Assembly: GCA_019694295.1 (NCBI GenBank)
Contig: JAIBCG010000010.1
Coordinates: 1-59,094 of the forward strand
DNA length: 59,094 nt
Direction: 5' to 3'
Source: Saprospiraceae bacterium
Lineage (GTDB): Bacteria; Bacteroidota; Bacteroidia; Chitinophagales; Saprospiraceae
The notes beneath the pieces are model-generated. The model searched no databases and had not been told where the DNA came from. It saw only the letters and a list, made by a program, of their open reading frames with translations. Of this stretch, positions 53,424-59,094 are shown one piece after another (position 1 is the first letter of the stretch; each line of letters begins with the position of its first letter). The position numbers and the translations under genes are program-made.

Positions 53424-54470
53424 ATGAAAAAACCTTACTATTTTTTAAAAAGATGTTCAGATTTGTCAAAGTATGCGATTGGCAATGTTTCACCAAATCC
53501 AATGGTAGGAGCTTTAATCGTTCATAACCAAAGCATTATAGGCGAAGGCTTCCACAAACACTTTGGGTCGGCTCATGCCGAGGTAAATGCCATAGATTCT
53601 GTAAATATTACAGACAAAAGTTTGATACCTGAATCTGATTTATACATCTCATTAGAGCCATGCAATTTTTTTGGAAAGACTCCACCTTGTACAGAACTTA
53701 TATTAAAACACAATATTAAAAATATTTTTGTTTCAAATCTTGATAGAACATCAGGTATAGACGGACAATCACTGTTATATCTTCAGAAAAATCAAGTAAG
53801 TGTAAGGCTGTTGCAATGCGAAATCCCACAGTACAACCCTGTTCGCTTTCGAAATGTATATGCGGCGCACAAGAGACCTTATATCGTTATTAAATATGCT
53901 TCCAGCCTCGATGGCTTTATCGGTAGAAGCAATGAGAGAATTAAGCTGAGTAATTCTCTGTCCGACAGATGGGTGCATTTGCTGCGTTCATATTGTGATG
54001 GTATTTTGATAGGCAAGAATACAGCCCTTTCCGACCAGCCTCAATTAACTAATCGTTTGGTACCCGGAAAGTCTCCGGTAAAAATATTAATTGACACACG
54101 ACTAGATGTTCCTCCGGAAAATGGCTTTTACAATTCACCCGGGAAAAAACTGGTATATAATTTCATCAAAGATGAACAAAATGGCGAAATACATTATATA
54201 AAATTGACTGATAATGATGATTTCTTATCCCAACTGCTAACAGATTTATACCACAAGAATATCGGTATCTTACTCATTGAAGGTGGGAGTTATACCATCT
54301 CAAAATTCCTGGAAAAAGAATTGTTTGACGAAATCTATGAAATCCGCACCAGAAAAGTTCTTAAAACAGGAATTCCAAAACCGAAAAACATAACTGATTT
54401 AAAACAGGAGTTCCAGTTTAGAGATGATATTGTGTTAAGAAAATATGTTCAACGTGACCGATTGTGTTAA
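53424..54470 (+). CDS. ribD: Bifunctional riboflavin deaminase/reductase
   Basis: A 348-residue enzyme for the second and third steps of the pyrimidine branch of riboflavin synthesis. The deaminase domain (about 1-145) has MVGALIVHNQSIIGEGFH, zinc ligands HAE (51-53) and LEPCNFFGKTPPC (Cys80, Cys89). The reductase domain has KRPYIVIKYASSLDGFI, LLRSYCDGILIGKNTALSDQPQLTNR and LLIEGGSYTISKFL. SNSLSDRW replaces the more usual SRxLTxxxS/DxxVHxLR block but keeps the HxLR-like region. Single gene with its own promoter. It supplies the branch that joins RibB (at 513). Confidence 0.94.
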   Translation: MKKPYYFLKRCSDLSKYAIGNVSPNPMVGALIVHNQSIIGEGFHKHFGSAHAEVNAIDSVNITDKSLIPESDLYISLEPCNFFGKTPPCTELILKHNIKNIFVSNLDRTSGIDGQSLLYLQKNQVSVRLLQCEIPQYNPVRFRNVYAAHKRPYIVIKYASSLDGFIGRSNERIKLSNSLSDRWVHLLRSYCDGILIGKNTALSDQPQLTNRLVPGKSPVKILIDTRLDVPPENGFYNSPGKKLVYNFIKDEQNGEIHYIKLTDNDDFLSQLLTDLYHKNIGILLIEGGSYTISKFLEKELFDEIYEIRTRKVLKTGIPKPKNITDLKQEFQFRDDIVLRKYVQRDRLC

Positions 54471-54505
54471 ATTAAATTTAAAGTCATGCCTTGCGACCAC
54501 AAATC

Positions 54506-54538
54506 TTTGTTTATTAGGTTGAAAGCATGGTAACTTTG
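54506..54538 (+). promoter_or_regulatory. Promoter for the thioredoxin-like gene
   Basis: TTTG (54506-54509), a 21-nt spacer and TAACTTTG (54531-54538), exact match to the consensus. The leader to the ATG at 54566 is about 20 nt. Confidence 0.7.
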
Positions 54539-54565
54539 TATAACGTATTCAAAGATTTATAATTA

Positions 54566-55099
54566 ATGATAACACGTATTTTCATATTTCTTGTAGCCGG
54601 ATTAAACCTGAGTAGTGTTGCAGAAGCACAATCTGCAGTGAAATGGATGAGTCTTGAAGAAGCTGTTGAGAAATCAAAAACTGAAAAAAGGAAAATATTT
54701 ATTGATATCTATACCGACTGGTGTGGCTGGTGTAAGGTAATGGAAAAAGAAACCTTCCAAAATCCTTGTATTGCCAATTATCTAAACCGCAACTACTACC
54801 CTGTCAAATTCAATGCTGAACAAAAGAAAGATATTGTATTCAAAGGTACTGTTTACAGCTATGTAAAAACCGGTAATGGAGGCTACCATTCGCTGGCAGC
54901 AGCTATTATGAGGGGGAAGCTAAGTTACCCTACGTCTGTATTCCTAGATGAAAATCTTAATCTTATCCAACCACTTGATGGCTATCTCAATATTAGAGAG
55001 TTTGAAAAAGTAATGGTTTACTTCGCTCAGGATAGATACCGTACTACACCATGGCCTAAGTACGAAAGAACTTTCGAGTCGCCGGTTAACTGTAAATAA
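54566..55099 (+). CDS. Exported thioredoxin-fold protein with WCGWC
   Basis: A 177-residue protein with a signal peptide (about 1-22, ending VAEAQ) and a thioredoxin/DUF255-like domain. FIDIYTDWCGWCKVMEKETFQNPCIANYLN has the redox pair Cys53/Cys56 in a WCGWC context. The nearby YPVKFNAEQ and SYPTSVFLDENLN complete the fold. It probably acts in the periplasm as a thiol reductase or disulfide shuffler, and the WCxxC plus FxN segment resembles thioredoxin_7 members. C-terminal tail NCK holds one more Cys. It is transcribed alone from a good promoter. Confidence 0.84.
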   Translation: MITRIFIFLVAGLNLSSVAEAQSAVKWMSLEEAVEKSKTEKRKIFIDIYTDWCGWCKVMEKETFQNPCIANYLNRNYYPVKFNAEQKKDIVFKGTVYSYVKTGNGGYHSLAAAIMRGKLSYPTSVFLDENLNLIQPLDGYLNIREFEKVMVYFAQDRYRTTPWPKYERTFESPVNCK

Positions 55100-55113
55100 A
55101 TTGGTTAGATATT

Positions 55114-56667
55114 TTATCTGCGCCTTCTGCCTCCCAGACCGAGGACATCCAGTATTCCTCTTGTTATCTCGCGAGCTACGGTATTTCCAATTCTTCTTGT
55201 AATTGGATCTTTCAATACTTTCCCAAACCAGTCATCTTTAGGCTTTGTAGGCCTGCTGTCAGGCTGAGGTGTGTTAGGCTCAGTATCTTGTTCTCTGGCA
55301 GGAGGTTTGGCGGCTGATTCGAGTTTTCCAAGAAGTATTTCTCTGGCACTTGTCCGGTTAAGTGTCGGGTTGTATTTTTCAGCAATAAGTGAATATCTGC
55401 AAATGTCTGATATTTCTGCATCTGTAAGTATATCCATCCTAGATTGTGGAGCACGCAACATGACATGTACTAATGGTGTCGGAATTCCCTTTTCATTCAG
55501 TGCGGTAATGATTGCTTCACCTATACCCAAATTCGTTATCAATGCTGCTACATCATAGTATTCTGTGAGCGGATAATTCTGCGCTGCAAGGTTAATATTC
55601 TTCCTGTCTTTGGCGGTAAATGCTCTAAGTGAGTGCTGAACTTTAAGGCCCAGCTGGCTTAGCACTGCATCAGGTATATCTGTAGGGTTTTGCGTAATGA
55701 AATAGACGCCAACGCCTTTTGAGCGTATGAGTTTAATGATTGTTTCTATCTGTGACAAAAGCACTTTGGAGGCTTCTTGAAATACAAGATGTGCTTCATC
55801 AATAAATATTGCAAGTTTGGGTTTGTCAAGGTCACCTTCTTCTGGAAAAGAAGAATATATCTCGGCTAACATTTGAAGCATATAGGTAGAAAAGAGCTTG
55901 GGTTTGTCTTGTATATCCGTGAGTCGTACAATCGAAATGATGCCATTTCCATTCTCATCTTGTCTTACGAGGTCAGAAACTTCAAAAGATATTTCGCCAA
56001 AAAATTTCATCGCCCCTTGTTGTTCAAGCTCAATGATTTTGCGGAGTATAATACCTGCCGAAACGGTAGAAACCACACCAAACTCTTGTGCAAACTGTTC
56101 TTTTCCATCTGAAGTGATGTGTTGGAGTACAGCTTTCATATCGCTGAGGTCAAGCAAGGGCAGCCTATAATCATCACAATATTTAAAAATTACTGATACA
56201 AGGCCACTTTGAGTATCATTCAGCTCAAGAATTTTGGAAAATAATGCAGGACCGAATTCAGACACCGTAGCCCGAAGTCTTGTACCTGCTTCATCCGAAA
56301 TGGTAAGGAATTCGACATGGTTTCCTTCAGGTGCAAATGGAATACCAACCTGCGCACTTCTTTCAGCTATCTTCGTATTAGTCGATTCTGGCATTGCAAT
56401 ACCACTCAAGTCTCCCTTTATATCCATTAATAATGAAGGAATACCGTATTTGGACATTTGCTCTGCAAGAATCTGTAATGTTTTGGTCTTTCCAGATCCG
56501 GTGGCTCCGGATATCAACCCATGACGGTTAAGTGTTTTTAGAGGGATACTAATCTGAGTTTCTTTAATTATTTCTCCTTCAAAATTAGCAGCACCAAGCA
56601 TGATTGAAGGACTTGCAAAACTATATCCTTGTTGTATATTATTGATGAATGAATCTCTATTAGGCAT
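55114..56667 (-). CDS. HerA-like ATPase (DUF853/YjgR)
   Basis: A 517-residue AAA+/FtsK-HerA superfamily ATPase. HGLISGATGSGKTKTLQILAEQM is Walker A (about residues 49-70), LLMDIKGDLSG follows, and the Walker B-like PKLAIFIDEAHLVFQEAS (about 290) leads to a sensor region IRSKGVGVYFITQNPTDIPDAVLSQLGLKVQHSLRAFTAKD. The C-terminus is basic (RRR). The family is widespread, with DNA translocation suspected but unproved. The gene follows 8 bases after the upstream hypothetical gene and is probably cotranscribed with it. Confidence 0.87.
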   Translation of the reverse strand: MPNRDSFINNIQQGYSFASPSIMLGAANFEGEIIKETQISIPLKTLNRHGLISGATGSGKTKTLQILAEQMSKYGIPSLLMDIKGDLSGIAMPESTNTKIAERSAQVGIPFAPEGNHVEFLTISDEAGTRLRATVSEFGPALFSKILELNDTQSGLVSVIFKYCDDYRLPLLDLSDMKAVLQHITSDGKEQFAQEFGVVSTVSAGIILRKIIELEQQGAMKFFGEISFEVSDLVRQDENGNGIISIVRLTDIQDKPKLFSTYMLQMLAEIYSSFPEEGDLDKPKLAIFIDEAHLVFQEASKVLLSQIETIIKLIRSKGVGVYFITQNPTDIPDAVLSQLGLKVQHSLRAFTAKDRKNINLAAQNYPLTEYYDVAALITNLGIGEAIITALNEKGIPTPLVHVMLRAPQSRMDILTDAEISDICRYSLIAEKYNPTLNRTSAREILLGKLESAAKPPAREQDTEPNTPQPDSRPTKPKDDWFGKVLKDPITRRIGNTVAREITRGILDVLGLGGRRRR

Positions 56668-56675
56668 ACCCGATA

Positions 56676-57464
56676 TTAATCAAAATTCCATTTTAGGTTT
56701 CTGAGTTCAAAACGTTTTGGATCAAACTTCCAGTACTTCCTGACCGTCTTGATATCCGGATAACTGTAATGAAACATCTTCAAAAAATGTTTTACATCCG
56801 CCGAGCCATTAAAATCTTTTGGAAGTACAAAATCAAGCAAATGCTGTGTAGTAGAGCGACATGGAATCAGGAAAGCCACTTCGGCTTTTAGTTGTTTTTC
56901 AGGAGAATTATTTCTCTTTTTTAAATAGGAATGCAACAGAATAAGCAAGTCAGAAGAACCATCTTCTCTTGGAAAAATCTTTGACAATACAATTACGGAA
57001 TTATACCGTTTCTGCCAGCTTTGGATATTTTCTATCAGTTCCCTATAAATACCTAAATAAAATCCACGGCTCACATTTGTCTTTAACAGATTGAAATATG
57101 GCTCATTAGGAGAAAAATCAACGAGCGCAATATTAAAGCTATCTAATTCTTTTTTCGCTTTATTCTTTTCAAAACCTTCAAAGAAGTGGTTGAAGTCTGT
57201 TTTTACGTTAATTAACTGATTATGGCTGATTACTTTCCCGGCGGTAGTATCATATACTATTATTGAATTGCCGCCGCCCAAGCGGATGGTATTCGGGATT
57301 TCTGCTTCGAAATGATAAAAGTCGTCCTCAATCATATTGCTTATGACTGCCTCTTCTCTGGCTTTTTTGAGGGGCATTTTATCAAAAGGTACTATATGAT
57401 TATGCCTCGCATAAATGATGAAGCCTACCAAACCAATTACAAATACCAAGAATAGTTTTCTCAA
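56676..57464 (-). CDS. Membrane-anchored protein of unknown function
   Basis: About 262 residues from the proposed start. The N-terminus reads LRKLFLVFVIGLVGFIIYARH, a membrane anchor directly after a basic RK, and the remaining portion is soluble, mostly alpha/beta (NSIIVYDTTAGKVISHNQLIN, RELIENIQSWQKRYNSVIVLSKIFPRED) with no recognised motif. The open frame also reaches back to a TTG at 57507-57509. However, a TATCTTTG -7 box (57488-57495) lies inside that extension, so transcription begins downstream of it. The first usable codon is then TTG at 57462-57464. It lies 8 bases upstream of the HerA-like gene and may serve the same function. Confidence 0.55.
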   Translation of the reverse strand: MRKLFLVFVIGLVGFIIYARHNHIVPFDKMPLKKAREEAVISNMIEDDFYHFEAEIPNTIRLGGGNSIIVYDTTAGKVISHNQLINVKTDFNHFFEGFEKNKAKKELDSFNIALVDFSPNEPYFNLLKTNVSRGFYLGIYRELIENIQSWQKRYNSVIVLSKIFPREDGSSDLLILLHSYLKKRNNSPEKQLKAEVAFLIPCRSTTQHLLDFVLPKDFNGSADVKHFLKMFHYSYPDIKTVRKYWKFDPKRFELRNLKWNFD

Positions 57465-57487
57465 TTTGCTGTGTCGAGTGTGAAACG

Positions 57488-57495
57488 CAAAGATA
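57488..57495 (-). promoter_or_regulatory. -7 box for the hypothetical/HerA-like operon
   Basis: Minus-strand TATCTTTG, an exact match to TAnnTTTG. A TTTTTG lies only 11 nt upstream, too close to be a normal -33 partner. Placement inside the longest open frame decides the start of the hypothetical gene. Confidence 0.5.
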
Positions 57496-57590
57496 CAATT
57501 ATATTTCAAAAATGATACGGACTAATTAATCTTACGAATTCGGAATACCAAAATATGACTGACATTATTAATAGTGTCGGAAAGTATTTT

Positions 57591-57598
57591 TACCTTTG
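57591..57598 (+). promoter_or_regulatory. -7 box close to the PorV/PorQ-like gene start
   Basis: TACCTTTG ends only 4 bases before the ATG at 57603. If used, the transcript would be leaderless or nearly so; otherwise the real promoter lies further upstream in the 57510-57555 interval, where I see no good box. Confidence 0.45.
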
Positions 57599-57602
57599 GT
57601 TA

Positions 57603-58445
57603 ATGAAACTTTTGATCTCAATTATTACTACGATATTGCTGATGGTGCAGGCCACTTTGGCAACTGCTCAGAATGTAACCGGCACTCTTAACAATGCCAG
57701 CTCAAATGCTTTAGGAGGTGTATCGTCTTCGTTTGCCGATGTTCGAGGCTTGGCTGCTAATCCTGCGTCTATTGCTTCTATTAAGAATATGCAGGCTCTG
57801 ATATTTGCTGATCAACGTTTTGGTATTAAAGAACTCTCAGCATTTTCTGCCGGCATTGCATTACCTACACATTCCGGGTCATTTGGTTTGTCGTTGGGTA
57901 GGTTTGGGTTTGATTTGTACAATGAAAATCTTATATCTGCTTCGTATGGCCGAAAATTATTTTCGAACCTTTCGGTAGGTGGATCCATCCAGTACCAGTA
58001 TTTCAACATTCCTGATTATGGCAAAAAAGGTGTAGTCGGATTTCAGCTAGGATTATATTCTGAGTTAAATAGGCGCATTTCACTCTTCTTCTCGGTTTCT
58101 AATCCGGGAAGACAAAAAATAACTGACAATGACCATCTGCCTGGTATTTTCACGGTAGGTGCGATGTACACACCCAATGACAGGCTGGCAATCAGAGGCG
58201 AATTCTGTAAAACACTCGAACACAGCGAAGATTTCCGGTTTGGTGTAGAATATGCACCTTCATCAAGAGTCATTATCCGCGTTGGTGGTCAGACGGCACC
58301 GGCACAGTTTGGTGTCGGGTTCGGTATTGTGGTTTTGGAAACATTAGTAGTTGAAGCATCAGCCAAATATAATCCGCAAATAGGATATCATCCTGGTGTA
58401 GGGCTTAGCTATGGTATCGCATTCGACCACAAGAAAAAATTGTAA
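57603..58445 (+). CDS. PorV/PorQ-like outer-membrane beta-barrel protein
   Basis: About 280 residues. From the ATG at 57603 it has a signal peptide (MKLLISIITTILLMVQATLA, cleavage near TAQ). The body has strong amphipathic strands. The N-terminus after cleavage reads ALGGVSSSFADVRGLAANPASIASIKN, similar to the GG-x-xx-D..x..NPAS start of PorV and PorQ family proteins of the type IX system. Later strands (SGSFGLSLGRFGFDLY, KGVVGFQLGLYSEL, FTVGAMYTPNDRLAIRGEF, VGGQTAPAQFGVGFGIVV) complete a barrel. Exact role (PorV shuttle, PorQ, or another) is not decided. The open frame extends upstream to 57555, which would lengthen the signal sequence abnormally. Confidence 0.68.
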   Translation: MKLLISIITTILLMVQATLATAQNVTGTLNNASSNALGGVSSSFADVRGLAANPASIASIKNMQALIFADQRFGIKELSAFSAGIALPTHSGSFGLSLGRFGFDLYNENLISASYGRKLFSNLSVGGSIQYQYFNIPDYGKKGVVGFQLGLYSELNRRISLFFSVSNPGRQKITDNDHLPGIFTVGAMYTPNDRLAIRGEFCKTLEHSEDFRFGVEYAPSSRVIIRVGGQTAPAQFGVGFGIVVLETLVVEASAKYNPQIGYHPGVGLSYGIAFDHKKKL

Positions 58446-58479
58446 ATTTTCATCTCACTCTTGTTTTCGGGCAATAGAT

Positions 58480-59094
58480 TCACTGCTTGTTTTTGTATTG
58501 AACCAACAATTCAATGAAACGGTCATAGTTGGCCTCCCCTTCTTTTATACCTTGTAATTTGAGATAATGTTCATAAAGGAAATCTCTGGCAGCCGGAAAA
58601 ATATCCGGATACTTCTTCATTTTTTCTACAACTGCTCTAAGATCACCCAATGCAATATCATTGAGTAATTTTTCTTTCAATATATGCTGGTTTACAGCCA
58701 TTGCCTTAATGGTTCTCCAATATGCAAATTGTGCTGAATATTTAACTAATAATTTATCTGACCGGATGCAAGCCAGATAAGCTATAAAATTGCAGGTTCC
58801 TTCGTCTCCGATACCGTACCCATGCGCACATTCATGAGCTGCTACAAAGGCTTTCTGAATGGGGTGCAGACCACTGTCTATGTAACATTCGGCAGTAAAC
58901 GGAAAATAAAACCCGGCGGTACCAAACCTTAACAGCCAGCCTTCCGGTATGAAGTTTTTTAATACTACACTCTTAGGTACGCGATACCCCAACTCTTGCA
59001 TCTCTCCTCTCACCAGCATAGGAATACTGTCTTCAAGGTATTCCTGTTCAAGTTCTCTAGGTGTGTCTCTACCAATCATCTCCGCAGTAGTGTT
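58480..59094 (-). CDS. DUF3810-like membrane metallopeptidase, N-terminal part beyond the window
   Basis: The visible 204 residues include AFVAAHECAHGYGIGDEGTCNFIAYLACIRS, with an HExxH zinc motif (HECAH) and a downstream Glu that match the DUF3810 family of predicted zinc proteases. The frame is open to base 59094 (five codons beyond the first ATG), and the family is about 350 residues with an N-terminal membrane segment, so this is a C-terminal fragment at the window edge. The stop is at 58480-58482. Substrate unknown. Confidence 0.75.
   Translation of the reverse strand, partial: NTTAEMIGRDTPRELEQEYLEDSIPMLVRGEMQELGYRVPKSVVLKNFIPEGWLLRFGTAGFYFPFTAECYIDSGLHPIQKAFVAAHECAHGYGIGDEGTCNFIAYLACIRSDKLLVKYSAQFAYWRTIKAMAVNQHILKEKLLNDIALGDLRAVVEKMKKYPDIFPAARDFLYEHYLKLQGIKEGEANYDRFIELLVQYKNKQ

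Noticed and set aside
1..59094. Search by eye for CRISPR arrays, IS elements, prophage or integrative element ends, att sites and replication origin
   Set aside because: No evenly spaced repeats, transposase or integrase-like frames, long terminal repeats, or DnaA-box clusters were seen; the HNH/AP2 gene is the only possible mobile relic and has no flanking repeats that I could find.

Overview
The window is about 59 kb of a Bacteroidota chromosome, AT-rich and densely coding. A Saprospiria- or Chitinophagia-like member is the best guess, but class-level placement is only inference. The phylum call rests on several things seen together. There are type IX secretion genes (PorT beside UbiE, a PorV/PorQ-like barrel, and a 1139-residue cargo with a C-terminal sorting domain). 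There are SprB and PKD repeats, FGHS-type sugar MFS, LytS/LytTR regulators and bacillithiol genes (BshC, YtxJ). Promoters have the form TTTG, about 20 nt, TAnnTTTG, and clear Shine-Dalgarno sequences are mostly absent. I see no insertion sequence, prophage, integrase or CRISPR array, so this reads as core chromosome.

Layout. 1-4039 (minus): end of nuoA, then a RibBA-type riboflavin gene with a degenerate second domain and two glycosyltransferases. 4261-8227: LolD-like ATPase and a cytoplasmic-looking NlpC/P60 peptidase, facing an amino-sugar kinase and a sugar MFS (probable cell-wall recycling or amino-sugar use). 8545-8629: tRNA-Ser(TGA). 9123-12542: secreted redoxin/SprB/PKD protein. 12684-17350: 2-oxoglutarate:ferredoxin oxidoreductase operon with an iron-sulfur flavoprotein. 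17609-19377: LytTR two-component pair. 19530-24083: folE, fabD, yqgE, an M23 peptidase and folP. 24212-29059: giant TamB-like protein. 29120-30307: mnmD, ytxJ and an unreported 47-residue lipoprotein. 30423-32888: mpl and pdhB. 32984-36133: ychF, an AcpH-like gene, porT and ubiE, with overlaps. 36343-40845: gyrA, a TPR protein and a MazG-like protein. 40854-43858: ECF sigma, an inner-membrane-plus-barrel anti-sigma candidate and a lipoprotein. 44084-50093: exonuclease, acyltransferase, engB, an OppB-type permease, selD and mnmH. 50145-53357: bshC, accD and an HNH/AP2 protein. 53424-59094: ribD, a thioredoxin-like protein, a HerA-like ATPase, a hypothetical protein, the PorV/PorQ-like barrel and a DUF3810 metallopeptidase fragment.

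Functional threads. Riboflavin and folate: ribBA, ribD, folE, folP. tRNA wobble U34 modification: mnmD, selD and mnmH together could give mnm5se2U. Low-molecular-weight thiols: bshC, ytxJ. Envelope biogenesis: TamB, PorT, LolD, PlsB-like, FabD, AccD, M23, Mpl.

The most system-like locus is the ECF sigma operon at 40854-43858. Its middle gene looks like one polypeptide reaching from the cytoplasm through the inner membrane to an outer-membrane barrel, and it is coupled by an ATGA overlap to its sigma factor. Several recognisable genes (yqgE, mnmD, acpH-like, mnmH, the 56676 hypothetical) appear to use TTG start codons. Where I could decide, starts were trimmed to the codon supported by conserved N-termini or promoter position.
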